Shown here: piece by piece, positions 1 to 9,854 of the stretch | Layout of the letters: every line of letters starts with the position of its first letter | Numbering within the stretch: position 1 is the first letter of the stretch | DNA from: Roseimaritima multifibrata | GTDB taxonomy: Bacteria > Planctomycetota > Planctomycetia > Pirellulales > Pirellulaceae | Assembly: GCF_007741495.1 (NCBI RefSeq) | Contig: NZ_CP036262.1 | Location: 6,944,001 to 7,008,000, forward strand | Length of the DNA: 64,000 bases | Reading direction: 5' to 3' | Translations under genes and position numbers: made by a program | The notes under the pieces: generated by a model | Seen by the model: only the letters and a program-made list of their open reading frames with translations | Database searches by the model: none | Told to the model about the DNA's origin: nothing

Positions 1-912
1 GCCAGCGATCTGTTCGGTCAAAAATTGATCGTAGGGCGTATCACGATTCAGTGCATCGACGACGTAATCCCGGTACCGCCAAGCGTGCGGGAAGGTCGGA
101 TTGCGTCCCAGCCCGTCGTCTCCGTTCGATTCGCCAAAGCGGGCGACATCCAACCAGTGCTGTCCCCATCGCTCTCCGAACTGAGGAAGGTCCAACAAAG
201 AATCGACCAATTTTTCGATCGCCAACTGCCGATTGGTTTGGATGTCCGCCGCAAAGGATTCGATCTGCGCCAACGTAGGCGGCAATCCGATCAGGTCGTG
301 ATACAAACGACGCGCCAACACGGCGGGAGGTGCGTCCGAGGTCGGTTGCAGCTTGGCCGTTTCTATCCTGGACAGAATAAACGCATCGAGGGGATCCAAA
401 GGCCAATCCGCCTGGACCACCGAGGGGACCGGAGGATCCTGTCGCGGCATCATCGACCACAAATTCGTCTCAGCGAGCGAATCGGGTTTGATCGCTGCCG
501 GTTTGGCGATGCGTGGATCGATCGCTCCTGCGGCGACCCAACTGGCAAAATCGTTGGCAATTTGAGGTGGCAGCGGTTCTGCTGGCGGCATCTCAATATG
601 CTCATACTTCAATGCTTGAACGAGCAGACTGCGTTGGGCGTCCCCCGCAACTAAAGCGGGTCCCGATTGCCCACCTGCCAAGATGCCTTCGCGTGAATCA
701 AGCAGCAGATTTCCGCCCACGTCATCGGATTCACTGGAATGACATTCATAGCAGTGGTTCACCAGGACAGGACGAATCTTCTTCTCGAAAAAAGCAACCT
801 CTTTCGCGGCTGGGTCAGCACCAAGCGATACCGCCGGCACCATTAAGATCGCCAGCACCATCAAGACGGCAGCGACGCAGAGAAGGGAATGCAGCGATTG
901 AAGCTTGCACAT
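1..912 (-). CDS. Planctomycete cytochrome c / DUF1549 (PSCyt) secreted protein, C-terminus cut by window edge
   Basis: The frame is open from an ATG at 912 to the window edge, giving 304 codons with the C-terminus missing. The first 30 residues are a hydrophobic signal peptide ending near VSLGA. A CxxCH haem motif (C54-Y-E-C57-H58) sits in the context expected of the Planctomycete cytochrome c domain (PSCyt1). Further on, a segment with PPTLAQIESF and then ERWGQHWLDVARFGES matches the start of the DUF1549 (PSCyt2) domain; DUF1553 would follow outside the window. Family members are large (about 800-1,100 residues) secreted proteins, often next to DUF1501 or sulfatase genes. Their role is unproven, and a polysaccharide- or redox-related function is only inferred. 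Frames on the opposite strand are shadows. Confidence 0.85.
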   Translation of the reverse strand, partial: MCKLQSLHSLLCVAAVLMVLAILMVPAVSLGADPAAKEVAFFEKKIRPVLVNHCYECHSSESDDVGGNLLLDSREGILAGGQSGPALVAGDAQRSLLVQALKYEHIEMPPAEPLPPQIANDFASWVAAGAIDPRIAKPAAIKPDSLAETNLWSMMPRQDPPVPSVVQADWPLDPLDAFILSRIETAKLQPTSDAPPAVLARRLYHDLIGLPPTLAQIESFAADIQTNRQLAIEKLVDSLLDLPQFGERWGQHWLDVARFGESNGDDGLGRNPTFPHAWRYRDYVVDALNRDTPYDQFLTEQIAG

Positions 913-1134
913 TGCACGCCAGCGAGATTGGTAGGGAATTTCATTTCTGAGGAAGGGCCCTCATTATGACCTATCCACCACCGCAATGCAAAAACGGCAG
1001 CCCTCGCTGCGACTAGCCCTCTTCGCTCACCTGGGAAACGGCCATGCATCGTCCACGAAAACAGCGGCAACAAAACCCAAGATTCTGCTGCCGCTGGACG
1101 ATCCGCGGTCGTATTATTTTGATTGCCCCAGTGA

Positions 1135-1629
1135 CTAAGGAGCCATCTCCAGCAAGATATGGTTTTCCCCCTCTGCGGTGACGACTGCGGTCAAGCCTTT
1201 GACTTCGCCTGGGCCTCCGCCGCGAGTTCGTGAACCTCCATCCATCTGGACAGGTGCAAGGGTCCCCTCGGCGGCTTCTTCGCCAACGGCTGCCGGGGCA
1301 GCGGGCTCGCTAGTCCCTTTGCCTTTCACGTGGCCTCCGATGACGGTCACCTTATGGGTGCCGATCGCTGCACCGAGCGGTCCGGTCGAATAGGCCAGAC
1401 TGAAATTGCCATCTTCGTCGGTCAGCCCGTACGATGCGGCACCTTCGGAGTCCGGATAAAATTCCACCTGTGCACCGACCATCGGTTCACCTTTTTTGGT
1501 TAGGGTTCCGGTGACCTCTGCCAATTCTGGCATGTCTCCGCCGCCGCAACCAACCGTCACGACAATCGCCATCCCGGTGAACAGGGTTAGCAGTAACGAT
1601 ATTCGATTGCTCAAAGTTTGTTGTTTCAT
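1135..1629 (-). CDS. Small lipoprotein with carboxypeptidase-regulatory/transthyretin-like fold
   Basis: A 164-residue protein starting MKQQTLSNR at 1629. The signal peptide ends in a lipobox (V-T-V-G-C), so the mature protein should begin at Cys and carry a lipid anchor. The following segment (VTGTLTKKGEPMVGAQVEF... YGLTDEDGNFSLAY... GTHKVTVIGG) has the pattern of the small beta-sandwich carboxypeptidase regulatory-like domain common in planctomycete lipoproteins. A Gly/Ala-rich loop precedes the last strand. A longer frame reaches 1887 but would overlap the neighbouring gene and lose the signal peptide, so I chose 1629; AAGGG lies just upstream as ribosome-binding site. It lies downstream of, and on the same strand as, the DUF1559 gene, a pairing very frequent in planctomycetes. 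The ligand is unknown. Confidence 0.8.
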   Translation of the reverse strand: MKQQTLSNRISLLLTLFTGMAIVVTVGCGGGDMPELAEVTGTLTKKGEPMVGAQVEFYPDSEGAASYGLTDEDGNFSLAYSTGPLGAAIGTHKVTVIGGHVKGKGTSEPAAPAAVGEEAAEGTLAPVQMDGGSRTRGGGPGEVKGLTAVVTAEGENHILLEMAP

Positions 1630-1729
1630 TTGAATAACCCTTAGGGTTCCAGTTGGGAATCTTGAAGCAAGCCGACTCGGTTTGCGACCTACCCCGCCTA
1701 TCATTGGGAACTTGCGAATAATCTCTTTA

Positions 1730-1753
1730 GCGGAGCGGCGTGAACCGCTCCGC
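1730..1753. terminator. Perfect 9-bp hairpin between DUF1559 gene and lipoprotein gene
   Basis: GCGGAGCGG and CCGCTCCGC form a perfect 9-bp stem around the loop CGTGAA, in the gap after the DUF1559 stop codon (1856, minus strand). A run of A follows on the plus strand. It resembles one half of the repeat family seen at 9855-10644 (TTAGCGG...CCGC), so it may be a minimal repeat copy, a terminator, or both. Confidence 0.5.
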
Positions 1754-1855
1754 CAAAAAAGATGAAGCATTAAAGGAAGGTGGCCTCGCAGATTCCGCTG
1801 TGCTGTTAGGCAACAAGGAACGAGGCTGGCACCACTTCGGCACTTCCTTTGATCA

Positions 1856-2911
1856 TTAGATACTGTCGCCGGGGACAACCTGGCCATCAGCTCGGTTGGT
1901 CAGCAACGAGAAAATTTCGAACCGCATGTTCTCCGAAAGGAAGCGGACCGAACCGTCCCCCAAAGTGAACTGCGCCCCGCCGGGATGAGCCGAGGTGAAA
2001 ATCGAGTGATGGCCTGGACGACCATACCAATAGGGACCAATTCCATGAGGCGAATAGCGAGACGTCGCGACATAGTTAATGCCGACTCGTGATGAAGAAA
2101 TATTCATCCAATATGCCTCCGAATCGGTGCTCGTTCCGCCGCCACCGCCGGACCATGCACCACCCCACCAGTTACTTGCGCGCTGGTCGTATTTATCAAA
2201 AGTTCCATCGGCCAAACGGACGCGAGTGAAGTTGGATTGCTCGCCAATCGCCACAGTCTGGCTGGTGCCGTCGGTGATCGATGCGAAGCGGACGGTCAAT
2301 CGATTGCGATCATCGACAGGGACAATGATCCCGTTGTAATCGCTCATGCCGTGGTATCCGTTCCACTGCGAGTTGTCTTCGTTGTAGTCACCATTCACAC
2401 CGACGTAACTGGAGATCTGAACTTCCAGCTCGGCGGGGGCTCCTAAAGCAATCGTTCCGGCACTGGCCGGATCCACGCGAGTTCCAGGCAAGGGACTGGA
2501 TGGGCAAGCCAACGAAGGGACGACCAGACCGTTGTACGGCAGCCAGTTAAGATTGGTGCCGTCGGAGCGCGAAGCCCAATCGGTACCGCTAAAAGTCGAA
2601 AGGTTGTATGCCGCACTCTGTTCCATGTAAGGAAGAATACGAACTAACCAGGACGCAGGCCGGTTGGTGGTAACGTCCGCAACAAACGAAGCGGGAGGCA
2701 TCCGCTGATTCGTGTCGTGATACATATGAAGCGCCAGGCCGAGCTGCTTCATGTTGTTCGAACAGGACATTCGGCGAGCCGCTTCGCGAGCCGCTTGAAC
2801 GGCCGGCAGTAACAACCCTACCAGAACACCGATGATCGCAATCACAACAAGCAATTCGACCAGGGTGAAGCCTCTTCGGTTTTGAAACCGGCGAGTACTA
2901 AAGGCAACCAT
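1856..2911 (-). CDS. DUF1559 prepilin-type protein (H-X9-DG tail)
   Basis: A 351-residue protein with a type IV prepilin leader: a basic stretch, then [20 protein letters not shown], with cleavage expected between G and F and the conserved Glu at +5. The next segment ([19 protein letters not shown]) is the typical DUF1559 (SBP_bac_10) continuation. The C-terminus carries the H-X9-DG motif ([17 protein letters not shown]). GGAG lies about 10 bases before the ATG. Planctomycetes encode dozens to hundreds of such paralogues, most without known function. They are thought to be exported by a pilus/type II-like machine such as the one encoded just upstream at 3774-9827, on the opposite strand; that link is an inference from position and leader type. 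Confidence 0.93.
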   Translation of the reverse strand: MVAFSTRRFQNRRGFTLVELLVVIAIIGVLVGLLLPAVQAAREAARRMSCSNNMKQLGLALHMYHDTNQRMPPASFVADVTTNRPASWLVRILPYMEQSAAYNLSTFSGTDWASRSDGTNLNWLPYNGLVVPSLACPSSPLPGTRVDPASAGTIALGAPAELEVQISSYVGVNGDYNEDNSQWNGYHGMSDYNGIIVPVDDRNRLTVRFASITDGTSQTVAIGEQSNFTRVRLADGTFDKYDQRASNWWGGAWSGGGGGTSTDSEAYWMNISSSRVGINYVATSRYSPHGIGPYWYGRPGHHSIFTSAHPGGAQFTLGDGSVRFLSENMRFEIFSLLTNRADGQVVPGDSI

Positions 2912-3383
2912 TTCTCTTTACTCCAAAAAATACACTAAAATAAAAAACGGATGAGTTGTGCTTTGATTGGGACAATCGTTCCCGCAAGCCACACGCTGCA
3001 ATTGAAACCTTCTCATCACTTTTAAAGGTTAACTAAGGATCCACAAACCGATAGGCAACCCGACAAGCATCGTCAGCGCTAATACATAACAACGAACAGG
3101 ATTAGCGCGACTTATAAACACTAATGAGAATCAAAGCCCCGTAGAGACGAAGGATTGGGGGATAGATCTCGCTTAACGCGATCCGCACGGAGATAGTCCA
3201 GCCGGTCGAAAAAAACGTAAAAATTCCGGTTTTTTCGACTACGACGGTTCCACTTAATGCAACGAGAACGCCCCGACAAAAAAATCCCAGCACACCGACG
3301 ACCCCAGACGGATCGACAAGGCACCGTTTTTCGCAGTGCTAGCAAGCAGATTACGGGTGGCTGACCAATGCCATCGCCCCCCC

Positions 3384-3467
3384 AAGCGGAACGGCGCAAA
3401 CCGGTTCGCCATCGCCTTAAAAACTCCGCCCACTGGCCGGTCAGCTCGCGCCGATTCGCTAAGAAAA
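3384..3467 (+). repeat. Diverged single copy of the cloverleaf-type intergenic repeat
   Basis: The stretch contains AAGCGGAACGGCGCAA at its left and CTCGCGCC...CGCTAAGAA at its right, with ACTGGCCGG in the middle, all in the same order and spacing as the units at 9855-10644. The arms are no longer fully complementary, so this looks like an old copy. Confidence 0.6.
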
Positions 3468-3679
3468 AGGGCTCGGCGGCACTGGATAACTACGTTAGCC
3501 CCCTGCCTCTGCGCGGATATTGATGGGACCTGCGTAGACGGCAATCCTGCCTCGCGGACTCGCCACGATACCGACGACGATCACGAACAAGGAGGACAGG
3601 ATCACGGCCCAATAACGAAACCAGCAGCCAGAATGCCCTTATTTTGAGACAAATGAGACGGAACTCTCGGTGATAAACC

Positions 3680-3699
3680 GGGTTAAATAGGCATAACCC
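3680..3699. promoter_or_regulatory. Inverted repeat GGGTTA-N8-TAACCC upstream of the secretin-like gene
   Basis: A perfect 6-bp inverted repeat with an 8-base spacer, 75 bases before the start of the secretin-like gene. It could be an operator for a dimeric regulator. No recognised consensus was found, so this is a position-based suggestion only. Confidence 0.3.
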
Positions 3700-3773
3700 C
3701 AGCTAAGAGGGCTCGGAGAGTCGCTATTTAGGAAAATGGCAATTCCATGACTTTCCCCCTTAATTAGGATGAG

Positions 3774-6700
3774 TTGGATACAACCGTGCTGGCTTTTCCA
3801 AACCGACGCTTTTCCCCGCGTGTGAATATGCTCCTACGATTCTTAACCGTATCGCTTTTCTTGACTTGCGTCTCTGCCAGTGCACCGCTACCGTCCCTTC
3901 AAGGTCAGGAGCCTGCTCCGGCAGCAGCCGAACCTGCTCCGGCAGCGGATGACCCCGCTCCTGCAGCGGACGAACCCGCTGCTGAGGCGGATGCCCCTGC
4001 AACAGCGGACCCCGCCCCTGCGGCGGACGAACCTGCTCCTGCGGCGATCAATCCGACTCCAGCTCAGGCTGCGGCGGCGATGGTCCGACCGATCGGCAAG
4101 CAATCGGTCCGCTTCAATTTTTCCAACACTTCCTGGAAGGACGTTTTGCTATGGCTAAGCGAAGAAGCGGACCTCTCTTTGAAAGCGGAGCGATTCCCAC
4201 AAGGGACCTTAAGTTTTGTTGATCCGACTCGCGAGTATTCGATTCCCGAAGCACTCGACCAAATCAACCGGCAACTTCTTGATCGAGGCTATGCACTGGT
4301 CCGCCGCGGGCGGTTGCTGATGCTGATCGATCTTGAAAGCCCACTGGCCGGCAAATACATCGAGAACATCGCCGAAGTGGTCACTCCGGAAGATCTTGAC
4401 GACCGCGCCGAATCCGACATCGTCAAATGCATTTTTCCACTCGGTGCGATGTCGGCGGACGAAGCGGACGAAGAACTGCGTCAAATGCTAGGACCCAGCA
4501 TGCCGATGACCGTCCTCTCCTCGGCTCGCCAAGTCATGGTCACCGACACGGTTGCCCGCTTAAAAGGGATCCGAAAAGTATTGGCCGACGCGACCACCGC
4601 CGGGCTGGAAGTCACCGAAATCAAACTGCAACACCGAGGCGCTGAAGAAATCCTCGCGTTAGCTCGACCTTTGCTTCAGCTTGAAGAGGATCAAAACGCA
4701 AATGATTCGATCCGGATTGCTGTCGATCCATTTGGAGATCGATTGTATGTCGCGGGCGAGCCATCGGCCGTCACGTTACTGCAACGAATCGTCGAAAAAG
4801 CGGACCAAAACCTTCTTCCAGAAGGAGACATGGACACTCCTGTCCAGCTGCCTGAACTGCGAACCTACCCGATCACGGTCGCCGATTCGACAACCGTTTT
4901 TGATGTGATGCAAACCTTGCTAGCGGGACTGCCGGACACGCGGATCTCGCTTGACCCAGGAACCAATTCGCTGATCGTGTTCGCTCGCCCCGAAACCCAT
5001 TCGATCGTCGGCTCGGCGCTCGACAAACTAGAGGGCAAAGGCGTCCAGGTCGAAACGATTCAACTCCGGCGGCTTGAACCTTCCGCAGCCCTCCTAACGA
5101 TCAATAAGTTCTTCGGCAAAACAGAAGAAAACACCAAGGGACCGGTTGTCGATGGAGACCCAATCACCGGTCGCCTGTGGATTCGCGGGACTCCCGAAGA
5201 GATCCAATTGACCAAAGACCTGATCACTCAACTGGAAGGTGGGGATGGCCTAGGGGCGATCGGCGACCGCATTCGCGTGCTCCCCTATACCGGGCAGAAT
5301 GCCGCGGACCTCCTGCAACAAGCCCAGATGATGTGGGAAGTCACCGGACGCAAGAACAAAATTCGGATGATCACGCCTTCCGGCGGATCCAACACGGAGG
5401 GGCTTCCCCAACGTTCGCTCCATCCCGAAGCGGGCAAATCGGATCCCAAACTACAGGGCATCCCCGAGGCATCCCTTCCTCGTAGGAATGCGGATCGTTT
5501 CGCAAGCCATGCTCCTACAAAACGGCTGATGCGAACGGTCATGCGTTCGAATCCCAACGACGCCTTCGATCGCTACTTCACACAGGCCCAGGCCCAGTCG
5601 CCCGCCCGCCAACTGATACATCAACAATCCCCGCTTCCGGTGACTGCCGGAACGCAGGAACCAGCGGCAACTCCTGCCGAAGCGGCGAAGCCAACAAGCG
5701 ATAACTCCACCCAACCGACTGACGAAGAAGATGGTAAAGGATCGGAAATTGTCATCACTCCGACGGCTCAAGGATTAATCGTTGCCTCCGACGATCCATT
5801 GGCCTTGATCGAATTTGAGGACCTCCTTCGCACGCTTTCCGAACAGTCCAGTTTCAGCAATCAAGCTCCCACCGTTTTTTGGCTAAAATTCGTCAAAGCT
5901 TCGGTAGCTCAAACGATGGTAACCGAGATCCTGGGCGGAGATTCAGGTGGTGGCGGAGGAGCCTTGGGCGGCGGCCTGCTGGATGAACTGGGCGGAGGCC
6001 TGGGAATGCTTGGCGGGATGATGGGCCTGGGTGGCGGCGGCGAATCGGGCAGCGGCCCCGTGTTAACCGCGACCGGTTCGGTCAGCATCGTCCCCGACGA
6101 TCGCTTGAATGCATTGATCATCCAAGCCAACGCACTGGACATGCAAACCATCGAAACCATCCTGGAAGTGATCGACCGCGAAGAAAGCCCCGAAGATATC
6201 CAGACCGTCGCAAAGCCTCGATTGATTCCGGTTATCTATACGGAAGCAAAATCGATCGCCGAAATCATCAAAGGCGTCTACGCTGATAAAATGGCAACCG
6301 CAGCCGGTGGCGGCGACGCTGGACGAGGCAACAACCAACCACGCCCCGAAGACATTATCGCCGCCCTTCGCGGAGGTGGTGGTGGACGCGGCGGCCGAGG
6401 CGGCGGCGGCGGTGCTGCCGAAGGAGCGAAAAGCGAACCAGCCAAAGTCGCGGTTGCCGTCGACGAACGAAGCAACACCCTGATCGTAACGGCAACCCCG
6501 CAAGACTTCGAAGACATCCTTTCCCTCGTCGAACAAATCGATCAAGCGGGTGCTGAATCCGAAGAAACGACTCAAGTCATCACGCTTGACGGCTCCATTA
6601 ATCCGGCCGTTGTGCAGCAAGCCTTGGAATCGATCTTAGGACAAACGACGACGACCACGACGGCACAATCGAATTCCAGCTCCACCAATTCCACCTCGAC

Positions 6701-6878
6701 CAACAATGACCGAGCCGCGGCCACTTCCGCAGACGACATTCGTCGCCGGATCGAAGCCTTTCGCTCCTCCCGAGGCGGCGACGCAGGAGGTGGACGCGCT
6801 GGTGGCGGGGGCAACCGAGGGGGTGGAGGAGGAGGACGAGGCGGCCAAACAGGCGGCGGCGGTCGCGGCGGACGCTAA
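3774..6878 (+). CDS. GspD-like secretin N-domain protein lacking a C-terminal secretin barrel
   Basis: About 1,034 residues. The frame starts with TTG at 3774 (AGGA upstream); an ATG at 3828 gives MLLRFLTVSLFLTCVSASA, a cleaner signal peptide, so either start is possible. After an Ala/Pro/Glu-rich linker (about 45-95) comes an N0-like segment (FNFSNTSWKDVLLWLSEEADLSL) and then several secretin N1/N2-type repeats, recognisable from lines such as EVTEIKLQHRGAEEILALARPLL, NALIIQANALDMQTIETIL and NTLIVTATPQDFEDILSLVEQID. Three Gly-rich loops interrupt them, and the protein ends in a Gly/Arg-rich tail. I cannot find the secretin pore domain with its VPxLGDIP-type motif, which in GspD and PilQ forms the outer-membrane channel. 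It leads an operon with gspE and gspF. It is probably a periplasmic ring or scaffold of a type II secretion/type IV pilus-like machine; the channel would have to be encoded elsewhere. Confidence 0.8.
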   Translation: MDTTVLAFPNRRFSPRVNMLLRFLTVSLFLTCVSASAPLPSLQGQEPAPAAAEPAPAADDPAPAADEPAAEADAPATADPAPAADEPAPAAINPTPAQAAAAMVRPIGKQSVRFNFSNTSWKDVLLWLSEEADLSLKAERFPQGTLSFVDPTREYSIPEALDQINRQLLDRGYALVRRGRLLMLIDLESPLAGKYIENIAEVVTPEDLDDRAESDIVKCIFPLGAMSADEADEELRQMLGPSMPMTVLSSARQVMVTDTVARLKGIRKVLADATTAGLEVTEIKLQHRGAEEILALARPLLQLEEDQNANDSIRIAVDPFGDRLYVAGEPSAVTLLQRIVEKADQNLLPEGDMDTPVQLPELRTYPITVADSTTVFDVMQTLLAGLPDTRISLDPGTNSLIVFARPETHSIVGSALDKLEGKGVQVETIQLRRLEPSAALLTINKFFGKTEENTKGPVVDGDPITGRLWIRGTPEEIQLTKDLITQLEGGDGLGAIGDRIRVLPYTGQNAADLLQQAQMMWEVTGRKNKIRMITPSGGSNTEGLPQRSLHPEAGKSDPKLQGIPEASLPRRNADRFASHAPTKRLMRTVMRSNPNDAFDRYFTQAQAQSPARQLIHQQSPLPVTAGTQEPAATPAEAAKPTSDNSTQPTDEEDGKGSEIVITPTAQGLIVASDDPLALIEFEDLLRTLSEQSSFSNQAPTVFWLKFVKASVAQTMVTEILGGDSGGGGGALGGGLLDELGGGLGMLGGMMGLGGGGESGSGPVLTATGSVSIVPDDRLNALIIQANALDMQTIETILEVIDREESPEDIQTVAKPRLIPVIYTEAKSIAEIIKGVYADKMATAAGGGDAGRGNNQPRPEDIIAALRGGGGGRGGRGGGGGAAEGAKSEPAKVAVAVDERSNTLIVTATPQDFEDILSLVEQIDQAGAESEETTQVITLDGSINPAVVQQALESILGQTTTTTTAQSNSSSTNSTSTNNDRAAATSADDIRRRIEAFRSSRGGDAGGGRAGGGGNRGGGGGGRGGQTGGGGRGGR

Positions 6879-6917
6879 GATGACACATTCCCCAACGCAC
6901 TTTTGGACAGCACAATC

Positions 6918-8612
6918 ATGATCATGGAAGCGGGTGAAATCCTACGTAAGCGGGGACTCCTTACGCCTGAGCAACTAAAGCACAGCCGCAACGGGGGAGC
7001 TTCTGGAGTCATCCAAACCGCGGTCGAACTGGGCTACGTCGACGAACGCGAAGCCCTTCAAGTCCTCGCCGATGAAGTCGGTCTGGACTTTGTCGACCTG
7101 CGAGAAACCGAAGTCGATCTGTCCGTCCTGAAAGGCTTTCCGCAAAAACTGATCTACCGACACGCTTTGTTTCCGATCCGTAATGAGAACGGATCCCTAC
7201 TGGTTGCGACGGCCGATCCGCTGGACCTATACCCACTGGATGAAGCGAGCGCAGCGATCGGGATCAACATCACGCCGGTGATCGCCGAGCGGGGTGAAAT
7301 CGCTCGACTGGTCAAACGGCACATGGGTGTTGGTAGCGAGACGGTCGAGGGGCTGATGGCAGCCACGTCGGACGATGACGAAGTCGAACTGTTAGACCAA
7401 ATTGAAACCGACGGTTCAGAACTTTCCGAAATGGCTCAAGAAGCCTCGGTCGTTCGCTTGGTCAACGAAATCATGCTGGAAGCGATCGAATCGCGAGCCA
7501 GTGACGTTCACATCGAATCGCAGTCCGATGGCTTGGTCATCCGCTATCGCATCGACGGCATCCTTCACCCACAACCGGTTCCACCGGAGATCAATCGTTT
7601 CCAAGCCGCCATCATCAGTCGCCTAAAAATCATGGCTCGACTGAACATCGCGGAAAAACGACTCCCTCAGGACGGCCGGATCAAGCTCCGTGTCCATGGC
7701 CGCGAAGTCGACATCCGCCTAAGTGTGATCCCGATGATCCATGGCGAAGGGTTGGTCATGCGTGTCCTGGACAAAGGGTCGATGGTCTTTGACCTGCAAG
7801 GCCTGGGGATGGACCCCGAAACGTACCGTCAGTTCAGCGAACTGATCCGAATGCCACACGGAATCGTGCTTGTCACCGGACCCACCGGGTCGGGAAAAAC
7901 GACCACGCTGTATAGCAGCCTGATGGAAATCAAAGGGCCCGACAATAAAATCATCACCACCGAGGATCCGGTGGAATATCAGCTGGACGGAATCAACCAG
8001 ATTCAGGTCCATCCCAAAATTGGGCTGACGTTTGCGGCTTCGCTGCGAAGCATCCTGCGACATGACCCCGACATCGTTTTAATCGGGGAAATTCGCGACC
8101 TGGAAACAGCCGAAAATGCGATCCAGGCATCGCTTACCGGTCACCTTGTGTTCAGCACCCTGCACACCAACGATGCTTCGGGGGCTTACACCCGTATGAC
8201 CGACATGGGCGTCGAGCCCTTCCTGGTCGCCAGCACGGTTGAAGCGGTGATGGCCCAGCGTCTGGTAAGGCGGTTGTGCAAAGACTGCAAAGAGGAATAC
8301 ACGCCGAAACGCGACGACCTACCAAGCGACTTCCCTTGGGAGAAACTGGACGGCCGCCCCCTCTTCCGCAGCGTCGGCTGCCGGGCTTGCCGCAAGGTCG
8401 GCTACAGCGGTCGAATGGGGGTTTACGAATTGCTTGTCAGCAGTGAATCCATCCGGCAACTGGCCCATGACCGTGTTAGCAGCTGGGACATCCGAAAGGC
8501 AGCCCTCGCAGATGGAATGCGAACCCTGCGAATGGATGCATGGGACAAGGCGATCGCCGGAGGAACCAGCATTGACGAAGTAGTGCGACTTACCAAAGGC
8601 GACCGAGTTTAA
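6918..8612 (+). CDS. gspE: Type II secretion / type IV pilus assembly ATPase GspE (PilB-like)
   Basis: About 564 residues from the ATG at 6918; a second ATG at 6924 (MEAGEIL) and a TTG at 6903 are alternatives. The N-terminal MshEN-type domain (about 1-150) is followed by the motor domain, with Walker A GPTGSGKTT (Lys near 327), an Asp-box, Walker B LIGEIRD, and the His-box STLHTNDA. The C-terminal zinc ribbon is intact (CKDC...CRAC). The protein is a cytoplasmic hexameric ATPase that drives pseudopilus or pilus assembly through the GspF platform. It starts about 40 bases after the secretin-like gene and 3 bases before gspF, so the three are an operon. Length and motifs are normal for the family. 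Confidence 0.95.
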   Translation: MIMEAGEILRKRGLLTPEQLKHSRNGGASGVIQTAVELGYVDEREALQVLADEVGLDFVDLRETEVDLSVLKGFPQKLIYRHALFPIRNENGSLLVATADPLDLYPLDEASAAIGINITPVIAERGEIARLVKRHMGVGSETVEGLMAATSDDDEVELLDQIETDGSELSEMAQEASVVRLVNEIMLEAIESRASDVHIESQSDGLVIRYRIDGILHPQPVPPEINRFQAAIISRLKIMARLNIAEKRLPQDGRIKLRVHGREVDIRLSVIPMIHGEGLVMRVLDKGSMVFDLQGLGMDPETYRQFSELIRMPHGIVLVTGPTGSGKTTTLYSSLMEIKGPDNKIITTEDPVEYQLDGINQIQVHPKIGLTFAASLRSILRHDPDIVLIGEIRDLETAENAIQASLTGHLVFSTLHTNDASGAYTRMTDMGVEPFLVASTVEAVMAQRLVRRLCKDCKEEYTPKRDDLPSDFPWEKLDGRPLFRSVGCRACRKVGYSGRMGVYELLVSSESIRQLAHDRVSSWDIRKAALADGMRTLRMDAWDKAIAGGTSIDEVVRLTKGDRV

Positions 8613-8615
8613 TCC

Positions 8616-9827
8616 ATGGCAGATTTTGCATACGTCGCCCGCGACAGCAGCGGCAAAAAAGTTACCGGCACCGTTGATGCTGGAAATCAACGGGACGCGG
8701 CCGCCCAACTGGCTGCTCGCTCGCTCTTTCCAATCGACGTCAAACCGGCCGACCGAAATGCGGCGGCGCCCGATCGCCTTCGGTCTCGCAAAGTCAAACC
8801 ACAGGCAATGGCCATCTTTTATGGCCAATTAGCTTCGCTGCTCCGCAGTGGCGTATCGATGATGCGCGCGTTGACGGTCTTAAGCGAGCAAGCCTCGGAC
8901 AAAAACCTAAAACTGGTCCTTACCGACATTCGTTCGCGAGTCGAAGAAGGCGAACCGCTCGGGAATGCGATGGCACGCTACCCGCGAGTCTTCAGCGAAA
9001 TGGGAACCAACATGGTCCGCGCAGGGACCGAGGGCGGATTCCTGGAAGACGCACTAGAACGCGTCAGCACCTTCACCGAACTGCAGGAAGACCTTAAAGG
9101 CAAAACCGTCAGTGCCCTCGCCTACCCCGTTTTCCTGTTTGGCGTCGGATCGATTGTGATCACAGTCCTAATCGTTTTCTTTGTCCCCAAATTCGATCCG
9201 CTGTTCGCACGACTGCGCGACAAAGGGGAAATGCCGGCGATCACCGACGGCTTGCTAAGCTTCAGCAAGATGCTGCAGTCCTACGGTATTTTTGTTGTCA
9301 TCGCGGTGATCGCGATCGGATTCCTGATCCGAATGAAACTGCAAACCGAAGAAGGCAAATTCACGGCCGACAAACTGAAACTAAAAGTCCCTGTTCTAGG
9401 GGAAATTTTGATGAGCCTATCGGTGGCTCGATTCTGCCGAGTCCTCGGAACGCTGCTGGGCAACGGCGTTCCCATTTTGAAATCATTAGAAATCAGCCGA
9501 GCCGCCACAGGAAACCGCTTGCTCAGCCGCTCGATCGGCGAAGCGAGCGAGAACATTCGCGCCGGCGAAAACCTGGCAACACCTCTCCGCGCCAGCGGCT
9601 ACTTCCCGACGACCGTCGTCGAGATGATCAGCGTTGCAGAGGAAAGCAATTCACTGGAATCGGTTTTACCAACGATTGCCGATAGTTTGGAGAAACGAAC
9701 CTTCCGTCGCTTGGACTTGTTCGTGCGACTGCTGGAACCGGTGATGCTGTTGGTAATGGCAACGCTCGTGCTGATCGTCGTCATGGCACTTCTCATTCCG
9801 GTTATCAAGAGCTCCTCGGCAATCTAA
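8616..9827 (+). CDS. gspF: Type II secretion inner-membrane platform protein GspF (PilC-like)
   Basis: 403 residues starting MADFAYVARDSSGKKVTG, the usual beginning of GspF/PilC. There are two T2SSF domains: one around residues 65-190 (FYGQLASLLRSGVSMMRAL... GTEGGFLEDALERV) and a second around 265-390 (FCRVLGTLLGNGVPILKSLEI... EESNSLESVLPTIADSLE). Hydrophobic membrane segments lie near 170-195, 225-245 and at the C-terminus (LLVMATLVLIVVMALLIPV). It forms the inner-membrane platform on which the gspE ATPase acts. It is the last gene of the operon; the repeat array begins 28 bases after its stop codon and may serve as its 3' end. Confidence 0.95.
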   Translation: MADFAYVARDSSGKKVTGTVDAGNQRDAAAQLAARSLFPIDVKPADRNAAAPDRLRSRKVKPQAMAIFYGQLASLLRSGVSMMRALTVLSEQASDKNLKLVLTDIRSRVEEGEPLGNAMARYPRVFSEMGTNMVRAGTEGGFLEDALERVSTFTELQEDLKGKTVSALAYPVFLFGVGSIVITVLIVFFVPKFDPLFARLRDKGEMPAITDGLLSFSKMLQSYGIFVVIAVIAIGFLIRMKLQTEEGKFTADKLKLKVPVLGEILMSLSVARFCRVLGTLLGNGVPILKSLEISRAATGNRLLSRSIGEASENIRAGENLATPLRASGYFPTTVVEMISVAEESNSLESVLPTIADSLEKRTFRRLDLFVRLLEPVMLLVMATLVLIVVMALLIPVIKSSSAI

Positions 9828-9854
9828 GCGGAGCGTGGCGGCGAGCGGCGATTC

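Larger units (their letters stand above)
2912..3773. other. Long divergent intergenic region with diverged repeat copy and a palindrome
   Basis: 862 bases between the minus-strand DUF1559 gene and the plus-strand secretion operon. Short frames here show no family features. It holds a decayed copy of the cloverleaf repeat at about 3384-3467 and an inverted repeat at 3680-3699. The rest shows nothing I can assign. Confidence 0.6.

Noticed and set aside
1630-1887. Upstream extension of the lipoprotein gene
   Set aside because: It would overlap the DUF1559 gene and bury the signal peptide and lipobox.
3102-3647. Short frames on both strands upstream of the secretion operon
   Set aside because: They run through a decayed repeat copy and show no family features.
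6063-6620. 185-residue minus-strand frame inside the secretin-like gene
   Set aside because: Antisense shadow of the Gly-rich region; no domain pattern.
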